From assembly GCF_000314795.2 (NCBI RefSeq), contig NZ_KB373314.1:62001-126000 (forward strand): DNA of 64,000 nucleotides, in the 5' to 3' direction. The translations under genes and the position numbers were made by a program. This document shows positions 9,602-17,153 of this stretch, one piece after another (position 1 is the stretch's first letter; every line of letters starts with the position of its first letter). Below the pieces are notes generated by a model. That model did no database searches. It saw only the letters and a list, made by a program, of their open reading frames with translations, and was not told the DNA's origin. This DNA comes from Streptococcus sp. F0442 (lineage in GTDB: Bacteria > Bacillota > Bacilli > Lactobacillales > Streptococcaceae).

Positions 9602-9903
9602 TTAAGTTTAAGTCAATAATAGGAGGAAAAGAATATGTCAAACGCAAATGCATTAGGAATGGTTGAAACAAAAGGTTTAGTAGGTGCTATCGAAGCAGCA
9701 GATGCTATGGTAAAAGCAGCAAACGTTACATTGATTGGTAAACAACAAGTCGGAGCTGGTTTGGTAACTGTAATGGTTCGTGGTGACGTAGGTGCTGTTA
9801 AAGCTGCAACAGATGCAGGTGCAGCAGCAGCTGAAAATGTAGGTGAATTGATTTCTGTACATGTCATCCCACGTCCACATTCAGAAGTAGAAGTAATCCT
9901 ACC
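9314..9903 (+). repeat. Tandem duplication of eutM (about 270 bp per unit, near-identical)
   Basis: The segments 9314-9583 and 9635-9904 align without gaps, with only a handful of substitutions, mostly in the last third. The spacer between the genes (9602-9634) is not part of the repeat. Synonymous identity points to recent duplication or continuing gene conversion. Confidence 0.9.
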
Positions 9904-9916
9904 TCATAAAGAGTAG
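9635..9916 (+). CDS. eutM: EutM shell protein, copy 2
   Basis: A 93-residue BMC-H protein, practically the same as the copy starting at 9314. Most of the reading frame is also identical at DNA level, including silent positions, with only scattered changes. It begins behind AATAGGAGGAAAAG. It is the last gene before the hairpin at 10013-10041, after which the eut genes continue. Two copies would raise the dose of the major shell tile. The pair may be confused by short-read assembly or mapping. Confidence 0.97.
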   Translation: MSNANALGMVETKGLVGAIEAADAMVKAANVTLIGKQQVGAGLVTVMVRGDVGAVKAATDAGAAAAENVGELISVHVIPRPHSEVEVILPHKE

Positions 9917-10012
9917 ATTTTCAAAATTTCTCATGCAGGTAATCAGCAATTAATGTTTTGATAGGAATAAGCATTTTGATGTAAAGAATATTCATTCATG
10001 TTAATAGCTGAG

Positions 10013-10041
10013 CGAGGTTGGGAAGTTACATCTCAACCTCG
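10013..10041 (+). terminator. Intercistronic hairpin after eutM (attenuator-like)
   Basis: CGAGGTTGGGA (10013-10023), a 7-base loop, and TCTCAACCTCG (10031-10041) pair over 11 positions with one G-T. Only a poor T-rich stretch follows (TTGTATCCCTGTGTTT). It may act as a partial terminator or 3' stabiliser that lowers expression of the following genes relative to the shell proteins. It lacks the loop pattern of a EutV target. Confidence 0.5.
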
Positions 10042-10083
10042 TTGTATCCCTGTGTTTAATTTGTGGTAGAAGGATGTGAATGC

Positions 10084-10725
10084 ATGACAGTTTATACTGA
10101 ATCACGAATTAGGAAGCTCATCAAAAATGGTCAGGTCAGTGAGCAAAATGTTCTAAAACTTTCTAGTGAGGACAAATTGACTCCAGCTGCAAGAGGTTTC
10201 TTGCATGATCGCCATATTCAAGTAGCTTATTCTGATTCGCCGAATAAAACTCAAACAGAGATTAGTAAACCATTTCATATGACTGTTTCGTCTCTAGAAG
10301 AGTCTGCTGTGTATCCACTACTTTTCAAGCTAACGAAACTATATACATATTTTCTAAGATGCCAAAAAGAACTCCATCTTGCTTATTTAGATGAAAAAGT
10401 TGATCAATTGGGAAATCTACTACAAATAGTAGAAAAGATGGTCGGCTGTTATATTGAAGAGGATATCTCATTTTATAACCCAAATTTTGGGACAAATGAA
10501 GATTTACAGTCAATTCGAGTCATTAAACAGTTGGATCAAGGAAGTGTAAGAGTTGATTACAAATGTGAGGATTGGAAACTTTCTTGCTATGAGTTATATC
10601 TTGAAATTGTCAATATCCGAAAGGAATTGACCTTAGTATCGTCTAACAATCAAGATGTTTATGCGGATAAACTAATCACATTATTGAAATCAATTGAAGT
10701 TTTAGTGTGGCTTATTTTAGAATAG
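10084..10725 (+). CDS. eutT: EutT-type ATP:cob(I)alamin adenosyltransferase
   Basis: A 213-residue protein. The N-terminal segment (KLSSEDKLTPAARGFLHDRH) matches the start of enteric EutT, and the rest is helical like the EutT/PduO-type adenosyltransferase domain. It should regenerate adenosylcobalamin for EutBC. The metal-binding cysteine cluster of enteric EutT is not visible, so this may be a metal-independent variant, as probably in Listeria. ATG 10084, 9 bases after AAGGA, is preferred to the in-frame GTG at 10063. A separate PduO-type enzyme is encoded at 30458. Confidence 0.75.
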   Translation: MTVYTESRIRKLIKNGQVSEQNVLKLSSEDKLTPAARGFLHDRHIQVAYSDSPNKTQTEISKPFHMTVSSLEESAVYPLLFKLTKLYTYFLRCQKELHLAYLDEKVDQLGNLLQIVEKMVGCYIEEDISFYNPNFGTNEDLQSIRVIKQLDQGSVRVDYKCEDWKLSCYELYLEIVNIRKELTLVSSNNQDVYADKLITLLKSIEVLVWLILE

Positions 10726-10741
10726 AATGTGGAGAATAACA

Positions 10742-11368
10742 ATGTCATTTGAAAATTTAATTGATAAAGTTATTGATAGGATTCAAAATGAACTAGACAG
10801 CTCCTTTGAAGTAGAAGCTAGTGGTCGACATGTGCATTTAAGTCGCAAAGAATTAGATGCTTTGTTCGGAACTGGTTATGAATTGACCAAGGCGAAAGAT
10901 TTATCTCAACCTGGTCAGTATGCTTCAAAAGAACGTTTGACTGTAGTGGGTCCAAAAGGAGCTTTTCATAATGTCGTTATTTTGGGACCTGTTAGAAAAG
11001 AGTCTCAAGTAGAGGTATCACTTACAGACTGCTTACAATTAGGGGTAAAAGCTCCTATTCGTGAGAGCGGTGATATTGAAGGTACTCCAGGTATTGTATT
11101 GGTAAATGGAGATAAATCAGTTTCTTTGGATAAAGGGTTGATTGTAGCAAAACGCCATGTTCATATGACACCTGAAGATGCAGAAAAAATTGGTGTGAAA
11201 AATCATGATATTGTAAAAGTTAAAGTTGAAGGGGCAAGACCTTTAATTTTTGATGATGTTGTGATTCGTGTTAGCCCAAAATTTGCAACTTATATGCATA
11301 TTGATTACGATGAAGCCAATGCTTGTGGTTTTAGCAAAGGAATCCGTGGTCGTATTATTAAAGACTAG
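10742..11368 (+). CDS. pduL: PduL-type phosphate acyltransferase (EutD function)
   Basis: A 208-residue PduL-family enzyme that turns acetyl-CoA and phosphate into acetyl phosphate and recycles CoA inside the shell. Two zinc-binding RHVH motifs are visible (GRHVHLS near residue 30 and KRHVHMTPED near residue 140), typical of the two beta-barrels of the family. Residues 1-18 (SFENLIDKVIDRIQNEL) form an amphipathic helix, the expected encapsulation peptide. ATG 10742, 7 bases after GGAG, is preferred over ATG 10727, which precedes that site. It replaces the unrelated Pta-type EutD of enterics. Confidence 0.93.
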   Translation: MSFENLIDKVIDRIQNELDSSFEVEASGRHVHLSRKELDALFGTGYELTKAKDLSQPGQYASKERLTVVGPKGAFHNVVILGPVRKESQVEVSLTDCLQLGVKAPIRESGDIEGTPGIVLVNGDKSVSLDKGLIVAKRHVHMTPEDAEKIGVKNHDIVKVKVEGARPLIFDDVVIRVSPKFATYMHIDYDEANACGFSKGIRGRIIKD

Positions 11369-11394
11369 TAGTGCTTGTTGGAGGTAGGTCAAAA

Positions 11395-12036
11395 ATGGAA
11401 AATCTAGATAAAATCGTAGATTTGATCACAGACCGTTTAATGGATAAATTACAGGTTGAATCATACAAGTCTTCAGTATTTGTTATTGGAGGATTTGATA
11501 CTCCGGATATCTTGGATAGAGAAGGCTATCAAGTTGTAAAAAATTCAAGTAGTGCTGACATCATTCTAGTAGAATCAATTGGTTTTGATGCAATGCTTCG
11601 GATCGCTTCATTGTGTCCACTTACAGCAGATGAGGCAGTAGTGATTAAGAGTCTCTTAAAAGGAAAGAAAGTTTTGGTTTTAAATGAATCATTTGATTTC
11701 CATCAATATAAACAGACCTCTAAAGCACTATTGTTCCAAGATCTTCAAGAACAGTACGAAAAACTGATCAGATATGGTGTTCAATTCTATAAAAAAGAAG
11801 AATTGGTATCTATCCTTGAAGAAAGTACTGGTGGAGAAAACAATAAGCCTGTCCAAGATGTGACAACAAACAGCTCAACACCTAAAACTGTTGAGAAGGT
11901 TGGCTTGCTAACTGAAAAAAAATTAATTGAAATGAATCTATCTGATAATGATAGCATTCGTCTTAAAAAAGGAATGATTGTGACAGCGCTTGCAAAAGAT
12001 TATTTAAAACGTCACAATATTAATATTGAAGAATAA
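11395..12036 (+). CDS. Ethanolamine-utilisation protein of unknown function found in Firmicutes eut operons
   Basis: A 213-residue protein of the type found between pduL and eutN in Listeria-like eut operons; its activity is not established. Residues 1-20 (ENLDKIVDLITDRLMDKLQ) look like an encapsulation peptide. The middle part (about 30-150) has a Rossmann-like pattern (SVFVIGGFD, ADIILVES, KVLVLNES). After an Asn/Thr-rich linker the C-terminus (LKKGMIVTALAKDYLKRHN) resembles the N-terminal motif of the EutT protein above. ATG 11395 follows GGAGGTAGG at the correct distance; the in-frame GTG at 11371 lies before it. Confidence 0.7.
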   Translation: MENLDKIVDLITDRLMDKLQVESYKSSVFVIGGFDTPDILDREGYQVVKNSSSADIILVESIGFDAMLRIASLCPLTADEAVVIKSLLKGKKVLVLNESFDFHQYKQTSKALLFQDLQEQYEKLIRYGVQFYKKEELVSILEESTGGENNKPVQDVTTNSSTPKTVEKVGLLTEKKLIEMNLSDNDSIRLKKGMIVTALAKDYLKRHNINIEE

Positions 12037-12047
12037 GGAGCATCGAG

Positions 12048-12326
12048 ATGTTTGTTGGGAAAGTGAAGGGGAGTCTGTGGGCTACAAGAAAAGATGAAAA
12101 ACTTAATGGATTAAAGTTTTTAGTGGTCGAGCGACAACTGAATGACCATCAAACAGATCCTGCTTTAGTGATTGCTGCGGACTGTATTGGTGCTGGTGAA
12201 GGTGATCAAGTAATGGTTACTACAGGAAGTTCAGCTCGGGTGAGTTTGAATAGACAGGATGTTCCAGTAGATATGGTCATTGTTGGGATCATAGATAAAG
12301 TTGAATATCAACTGGATGATTATTGA
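12048..12326 (+). CDS. eutN: EutN, pentameric microcompartment vertex protein
   Basis: A 92-residue EutN/CcmL-family protein (BMC-P) that closes the vertices of the shell. It has the typical start MFVGKVKGSLWATRK, the segment KFLVVE and the glycine-rich DCIGAGEGDQVMVTTGSSAR followed by PVDMVIVGIID. ATG 12048 has AAGGAG 9 bases upstream. It lies 11 bases after the preceding gene and 16 bases before eutH. Confidence 0.95.
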   Translation: MFVGKVKGSLWATRKDEKLNGLKFLVVERQLNDHQTDPALVIAADCIGAGEGDQVMVTTGSSARVSLNRQDVPVDMVIVGIIDKVEYQLDDY

Positions 12327-12342
12327 AAGTAGGGAAGAATTT

Positions 12343-13437
12343 ATGAGTATAAATGAAATTATCATTTACATTATGGTTCTCTTTATGCTTGTTGGTGCAA
12401 TTGATAAATGTATCGGCGGGAAATTGGGCCTTAGTGAGCAGTTTGAAGAAGGAATTATGGCTATGGGAGCGCTAGCGCTTTCTATGGCTGGGATTATGGT
12501 TGTAGCTCCATTGTTAGCTGATTTATTAAAACCTATCATTGTTCCTCTTTATGGTTTGGTTGGTGCGGATCCTTCGATTTTTGCAACAACATTTATCGCG
12601 AATGATATGGGAGGAGCACCTTTAGCCTTGAGCTTAGCACAAGATAAAGCTGTTGGTGATTTTGCTGCCTACGTTTTAGGTTCTATGATGGGACCAACGA
12701 TCGTGTTCACGATCCCTGTTGCCTTAGGTATTATCGAAAAATCAGATCGTCCTTTCTTGGCTCGTGGTATTTTGTACGGTTTGGTAACTGTTCCTGTCGG
12801 ATGTTTTGTTGGCGGATTGCTTGTTCCAGGTTTGTCATTTGGTACTTTGTTAATCAACTTGATCCCTATTGTCATTGTATCTGCCCTTATTTTCCTAGGA
12901 TTGCTTCTTATTCCAAATGGCATGATCAAAGGTTTTGAAATCTTTGGTCAAATCATTGTTGTGATCGCAACTTTAGGTTTGGCATTCGGTGCAGCTCAAC
13001 TCTTGACTGGTAATAAATGGTTGCTTGAACTTTATCCAAAAGGTGCAGAAACTCTTCAAGAAGCGTTTGTTGTTGTTGGTTCAATCGCGGTAACCTTGGC
13101 TGGTGCTTTTGGTTTAGTGGCTGTCTTTACCAAAGTAGCCAACAAACCGCTTTCAGCAATTGGTAAATCATTGGGAATGAACGAAGTAGGAGCTGCTGGT
13201 TTGGTTGCTTCTTTGGCAAACAACATTGCTATGTTCCAAATGTTAAAAGATATGGACAAACGTGGTAAGATCTTGAATATTGCCTTTGCTGTATCTGCTT
13301 CATTCGTTATCGGGGACCACTTAGGATTTACAGCTGGACAAGCTCCTAAGATGATTGTTCCAATGATGATTGGTAAGTTTGTTGGTGGGGTTACTGCCGT
13401 ATTACTTGCCTACTTCTTGACTAAGAAAGAAGCCTAA
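12343..13437 (+). CDS. eutH: EutH, ethanolamine permease
   Basis: A 364-residue polytopic membrane protein of the EutH family, with about ten hydrophobic segments and the conserved stretches AIDKCIGGKLGLSEQFEEGI and FIANDMGGAPLALSLAQD near the N-terminus. It moves ethanolamine into the cell. ATG 12343 with AGGGAAG upstream is chosen; an upstream TTG at 12301 lies inside eutN and would place 14 polar residues before the first membrane segment. Confidence 0.95.
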   Translation: MSINEIIIYIMVLFMLVGAIDKCIGGKLGLSEQFEEGIMAMGALALSMAGIMVVAPLLADLLKPIIVPLYGLVGADPSIFATTFIANDMGGAPLALSLAQDKAVGDFAAYVLGSMMGPTIVFTIPVALGIIEKSDRPFLARGILYGLVTVPVGCFVGGLLVPGLSFGTLLINLIPIVIVSALIFLGLLLIPNGMIKGFEIFGQIIVVIATLGLAFGAAQLLTGNKWLLELYPKGAETLQEAFVVVGSIAVTLAGAFGLVAVFTKVANKPLSAIGKSLGMNEVGAAGLVASLANNIAMFQMLKDMDKRGKILNIAFAVSASFVIGDHLGFTAGQAPKMIVPMMIGKFVGGVTAVLLAYFLTKKEA

Positions 13438-13453
13438 TCGGAGGTATTGGTAA

Positions 13454-13900
13454 ATGGATTATAATCGTACAGATATTGAATCTTTAGTTCGCAAAATTCT
13501 TCTAGAAGAATTGGCAGGTAAAGGTTCTGCTAAACGTGTTAGTAAAGCTGGTGTAGCCTCTATTTCACTACCTAGCTTAGATGTTCGTCCTGAAGATCGT
13601 TTGGACACAGGAAATCCTGAACATCAAGTCTATACACGTGATCTTTTGACTCTTGAAGAAAGTCCTCGACTTGGCTTAGGTTTGATGACAATGGATAAGA
13701 CAACATTCCCTTGGCATTTAGACTATGATGAAGTTGATTACGTGATCGAAGGTCGTTTGGATGTTATCTCTGGTGATGAAGTGATGAGTGCCGGTCCAGG
13801 TGAAATCATCTTTATTCCAAAGGGAAGCGATATTCAATTCTCTGTTAAGGATAAGGCACGCTTCATTTATGTAACTTATCCAGCAGATTGGCAAGGATAA
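13454..13900 (+). CDS. eutQ: EutQ, cupin-fold ethanolamine utilisation protein
   Basis: A 148-residue short form of EutQ (enteric EutQ is about 230 residues). Residues 1-20 (DYNRTDIESLVRKILLEEL) form a helix like the encapsulation peptides of EutC and PduL. The body (about 60-148) is a cupin barrel with FPWHLDYDEVDYVIEGRLDV and GPGEIIFIPKGSDIQF. EutQ of Salmonella has been reported to have acetate kinase activity; whether this short form does is unknown. It is the last eut gene and is followed by the terminator at 13929. Confidence 0.92.
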   Translation: MDYNRTDIESLVRKILLEELAGKGSAKRVSKAGVASISLPSLDVRPEDRLDTGNPEHQVYTRDLLTLEESPRLGLGLMTMDKTTFPWHLDYDEVDYVIEGRLDVISGDEVMSAGPGEIIFIPKGSDIQFSVKDKARFIYVTYPADWQG

Positions 13901-13928
13901 AGAACTTTCATATCGAATAATTTATAAG

Positions 13929-13950
13929 GAGCACGATACGTGCTCTTTTT
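13929..13950 (+). terminator. Terminator of the eut operon
   Basis: Perfect 7-bp stem GAGCACG/CGTGCTC with loop ATA (13929-13945) followed by five T (13946-13950), 28 bases after the eutQ stop. It separates the eut operon from the cobalamin operon promoter. Confidence 0.9.
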
Positions 13951-13974
13951 GATTGCGTTTTCATTTTTTTTTCA

Positions 13975-14003
13975 TTGACAAAAACTATAATTTATATTAA
14001 AAT
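13975..14003 (+). promoter_or_regulatory. Strong sigma-A promoter of the cobalamin operon
   Basis: Consensus TTGACA (13975-13980), a 17-base spacer and TAAAAT (13998-14003). The predicted start is near 14010, so the transcript begins just before the EutV-type double hairpin at 14036-14077. Confidence 0.88.
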
Positions 14004-14035
14004 AAAGACATCTTTAGTGTTTAAGAATGAAGTAG

Positions 14036-14077
14036 AGCACAACGAGGTGCTAAGTAATTTAATAAAGCAACGGAGCT
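14036..14077 (+). promoter_or_regulatory. EutV-type double-hairpin antitermination element before the cobalamin operon
   Basis: P1 is AGCAC (14036-14040), hexaloop AACGAG (14041-14046), GTGCT (14047-14051). P2 is AGC (14066-14068), hexaloop AACGGA (14069-14074), GCT (14075-14077). Both loops carry A at position 1 and G at position 4, as in the eutA leader, and P2 again overlaps the 5' arm of a terminator (14073-14113). The P2 stem is only 3 bp, and the hairpins are 14 bases apart compared with 3 before eutA. I infer control by phosphorylated EutV. Confidence 0.8.
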
Positions 14078-14113
14078 ACAAAAAATAGTGTATTTTTTGT
14101 AGCTCTATTTTTT
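14073..14113 (+). terminator. Conditional terminator in the leader of the cobalamin operon
   Basis: GAGCTACAAAAAATA (14073-14087) pairs perfectly over 15 positions with TATTTTTTGTAGCTC (14091-14105), loop GTG, followed by TA and six T (14108-14113). It lies 21 bases before cbiA and after the operon promoter, so it must be bypassed for any cob gene to be transcribed. No cobalamin riboswitch box was seen in the 131-base leader. Confidence 0.9.
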
Positions 14114-14134
14114 CAAGAAATAGGGGTTTTTAGG

Positions 14135-15496
14135 ATGAAGCAGTTTATGTTAGCTGGTGTATCTAGTGGTGTTGGAAAAACTACCGTAACACTAGCTGTA
14201 TTAAGAGCTTTAACAGATATGGGTTACAATGTTCAGCCGTATAAAATTGGTCCTGATTATATTGATACTTCTTACCATAGTCGTATTACGAAGAACTCAT
14301 CTCGTAATCTAGATAATTTTTTAATTCCCGATACAGATTATTTGAAGTGGTCTTATTATCGTTGGCATCAAAATTCCGATGTCGCAGTGGTAGAAGGCGT
14401 GATGGGACTCTATGATGGATTAGGAACAGATAAAGATTGTGCCTCTTCTTCATCTGTTGCTAAACAGCTGAATCTACCTGTTGTTTTAATTATTGATGGG
14501 AAATCAACCTCGACTTCAGCGGCAGCAATTGTCCATGGCTTTTCTTCATTTGATCCAGCGGTAAATATTGTTGGTGTCATTGTCAATCGTGTGGCTTCGG
14601 AAACCCATTATCAGCTGATTAAGGGGGCGATTGAGCGCTACACTGATATAGAAGTCCTGGGTTATTTTCCAAAGAATGTTCAAGTTGAACTGCCTTCTAG
14701 GCATTTGGGATTGATTCCGGATGTGGAGATGGATGATCTAGAAGAAAAGTTTTCTATTCTTGGAGAGCAGGCTAAAAAAACCATTCAGTTTGAGCGTCTA
14801 TTGGAGAAGGTTGATAGAGAGTCAATTGAACTTTCTTCTCCATTCAAACTTGAGAATTCTACCCCGTTAACCATTGCTTATGCACTGGATGACGCCTTTC
14901 ATTTTTATTACGAAGACAATCTGGATTTGTTAAGAAGTGCTAATGTTGAGCTCATTCCATTTAGTCCCTTAAAAGATGAACGGTTACCGGAAGCTGATGC
15001 CTATTATTTTGGTGGGGGATATCCGGAGTTGTTTGCAAAAGAATTGTCTGACAATCGCTCCTTTAGAGAGTCCGTTCTAGACGCTCATCAAAAAGGAATT
15101 CCCATCTATGCTGAATGTGGAGGCTTGATGTATCTTGGGAAAACTCTTGAGATGGAAGATCAATCCTATGAAATGGTTGGAATATTTGATGGCACGAGTG
15201 TGATGACCAATGGCCTAAAACGGTTTGGTTACTGTTTTGCAACTACCAATGAAGAATCTTTATTTGGTCCGTCTGGTACGGAAGTTCGAGGTCATGAGTT
15301 CCATCATTCCATCTTCAATACTTCTGAAAAAACAGTTTTAGAACTCAGAAAAGAAAGAGATGGAGAAGTAGTTTCCAATTGGACAGGGGGCTACCAGAAA
15401 GGGAAAACTTTTGCAAGTTACCTCCATGTTCATTTTTATCAAAAGGAACAACTCCTTATGAGTTGGATTGATTATATCTTGGAGTCTAAGAAATGA
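14135..15496 (+). CDS. cbiA: CbiA, cobyrinic acid a,c-diamide synthase
   Basis: A 453-residue ATP- and glutamine-dependent enzyme that amidates the a and c side chains of cobyrinic acid. The P-loop GVSSGVGKT is at residues 8-16. A C-terminal class I glutamine amidotransferase domain has its nucleophile at C328 (YAECGG) and GHEFHHS near the end. First gene of the cobalamin operon. The ribosome site is weak: an AGG directly before the ATG and AGGGG about 12 bases upstream. The end overlaps cbiB by 4 bases. Confidence 0.97.
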   Translation: MKQFMLAGVSSGVGKTTVTLAVLRALTDMGYNVQPYKIGPDYIDTSYHSRITKNSSRNLDNFLIPDTDYLKWSYYRWHQNSDVAVVEGVMGLYDGLGTDKDCASSSSVAKQLNLPVVLIIDGKSTSTSAAAIVHGFSSFDPAVNIVGVIVNRVASETHYQLIKGAIERYTDIEVLGYFPKNVQVELPSRHLGLIPDVEMDDLEEKFSILGEQAKKTIQFERLLEKVDRESIELSSPFKLENSTPLTIAYALDDAFHFYYEDNLDLLRSANVELIPFSPLKDERLPEADAYYFGGGYPELFAKELSDNRSFRESVLDAHQKGIPIYAECGGLMYLGKTLEMEDQSYEMVGIFDGTSVMTNGLKRFGYCFATTNEESLFGPSGTEVRGHEFHHSIFNTSEKTVLELRKERDGEVVSNWTGGYQKGKTFASYLHVHFYQKEQLLMSWIDYILESKK

Positions 15497-16440
15497 TAGT
15501 TATTGCAATTTTTATCGCTCTTCTTCTGGATTGGTTAATCGGAGATCCTTATTCTTGGCCCCACCCGGTCAAGCTGATTGGAAATTTTATTTATGCTTGT
15601 TTGAAACTAGAGAACCTAAAAACAAAATTTCCTTTTCTGTTTGGAATCTTTCTGTGGTTCTCCACTGTCGCCTTAACTGTTTCCCTTACTTATGGCATTT
15701 TGTGGGGCGCAAGTCAGTTGCACCCTATTCTCTATTGGGGGATTTGGATTTATCTAGCTTACACTTGTTTGGCGACTCGTTCTCTTGCTTTTGAAGCTCT
15801 TAAGGTCTACAAAGCTATTCAGTTTGGCTCCATTGAAAAGGCTAGATATCAGGTTGGCATGATTGTTGGGAGAGAAACAGATCAACTTTCCATTCCTGAA
15901 ATTTGTAATGCGACCATTGAAACGGTAGCAGAAAATGCTAGTGATGGCGTAATCGGTCCCTTATTCTGCCTATTTCTTGGTGGTCCAGTTCTAGCAATGG
16001 GCTACAAGGCTATTAATACGCTAGATTCAATGGTAGGCTATAAAACAGCTAAATATCGTAAGATTGGATTTGTTTCAGCTAAAATGGATGATTTAGTCAA
16101 TCTCATCCCTGCTCGTTTCACCTGGTTCTTTATGTTGGCAAGTGCTCGGATTTTGCAATTGGATTTCAGAAATGCCATTAAGATCGGCTGGAGAGATCGC
16201 TACCAACATGCGAGTCCGAATAGTGCTTTCCCTGAATCGGTTGTTGCAGGAGCCTTAGGAATTCAATTAGGGGGGGCTCATGTTTATCATGGCGAGTTGA
16301 TTTCAAAACCAACCATTGGAGACTCAATGAGAAATGTAGAAGCAGAGGATATTTTAACCTCTATTTCTATGCTTTATATGACAACGACGGTTTCAACTTT
16401 CGTTTTGTCAATAATTTATTTTGTTTTTGTAATTTATTAA
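15493..16440 (+). CDS. cbiB: CbiB, adenosylcobinamide-phosphate synthase
   Basis: A 315-residue membrane protein with several hydrophobic segments. It attaches the aminopropanol (phosphate) arm to adenosylcobyric acid. The N-terminus has DWLIGDPYSWPHPVKLIG, and the middle has ETVAENASDGVIGPLF and NTLDSMVGYK, all characteristic of CbiB/CobD. The start overlaps cbiA (ATGA), indicating translational coupling. Its co-substrate normally needs CobD (threonine-phosphate decarboxylase), which is not encoded in this window. Confidence 0.96.
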   Translation: MIVIAIFIALLLDWLIGDPYSWPHPVKLIGNFIYACLKLENLKTKFPFLFGIFLWFSTVALTVSLTYGILWGASQLHPILYWGIWIYLAYTCLATRSLAFEALKVYKAIQFGSIEKARYQVGMIVGRETDQLSIPEICNATIETVAENASDGVIGPLFCLFLGGPVLAMGYKAINTLDSMVGYKTAKYRKIGFVSAKMDDLVNLIPARFTWFFMLASARILQLDFRNAIKIGWRDRYQHASPNSAFPESVVAGALGIQLGGAHVYHGELISKPTIGDSMRNVEAEDILTSISMLYMTTTVSTFVLSIIYFVFVIY

Positions 16441-16453
16441 AAGAGGAGTATGT

Positions 16454-17146
16454 ATGTCCTATATTAAAAACCCGTCCTCCATTGAGGAAAAAAGTTTTCA
16501 GATCATTCAATCGGTGATCGACCAGGATCATCCTGGCTATGAATTCCATGAAGACATGGAAGAGGCGATTATTAAACGCGCCATTCATACCACGGGTGAT
16601 TTTGACTATCTCTATACCATGAAATTTATCAATCATGTTAATGAACGAATCGTTGATGTGATTCAAAATAAAGGGACCATCATTGTGGATTCTAGCATTT
16701 CCTTAAATGGGATCAATAAACGGGTGTTGGACCAAATGGGTGTTTCCTACCGTTGCTTGATTAATGATGAAGATGTCATCCAACTTGCTAAGGAAAAAAA
16801 CATTACTCGAGCAATGGCTGCTATTGAAAAAGCAACAGAGATCGAAGGACCTAAAGTATTTGCTTTTGGTGGTGCTCCGACTGCTTTGTTCCATCTCCTT
16901 GATTTGATCAAAGAGAAAAAAGTTGAGGTAGACGCGATTATCGGTGTGCCCGTTGGATTTATCAATGTCTTAGAGTCTAAGGAAGCTTTATTAGCGACTG
17001 ACTTGCCTGTCATGGTCAATGAAGGACGTAAAGGGGGAAGCACCCTTGTCGTGGCTATTATTAATGCGATTATCTATCAAATGCAAACGATCGTAACAGA
17101 AGACTATGTTCGTTATTCAACAGCTTTAAATGATAAAAAAGGATAA
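16454..17146 (+). CDS. cbiC: CbiC, cobalt-precorrin-8 methylmutase (catalytic copy)
   Basis: A 230-residue enzyme that moves a methyl group from C-11 to C-12 to give cobyrinic acid. The active-site histidine is H45 in KRAIHTTGDFDYLY, and VDSSISLNGINKR and GGAPTALFHLLDLI are conserved. AGAGGAG precedes the ATG. A tandem paralogue follows, aligning without gaps in the first 50 residues. This copy has the intact catalytic residue and should be the functional methylmutase. Confidence 0.95.
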   Translation: MSYIKNPSSIEEKSFQIIQSVIDQDHPGYEFHEDMEEAIIKRAIHTTGDFDYLYTMKFINHVNERIVDVIQNKGTIIVDSSISLNGINKRVLDQMGVSYRCLINDEDVIQLAKEKNITRAMAAIEKATEIEGPKVFAFGGAPTALFHLLDLIKEKKVEVDAIIGVPVGFINVLESKEALLATDLPVMVNEGRKGGSTLVVAIINAIIYQMQTIVTEDYVRYSTALNDKKG

Positions 17147-17153
17147 GGTATTC

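Noticed and set aside
9314..9916. Minus-strand open frames across the eutM pair
   Set aside because: They mirror the strongly biased codons of eutM and have no ribosome sites; shadow frames.
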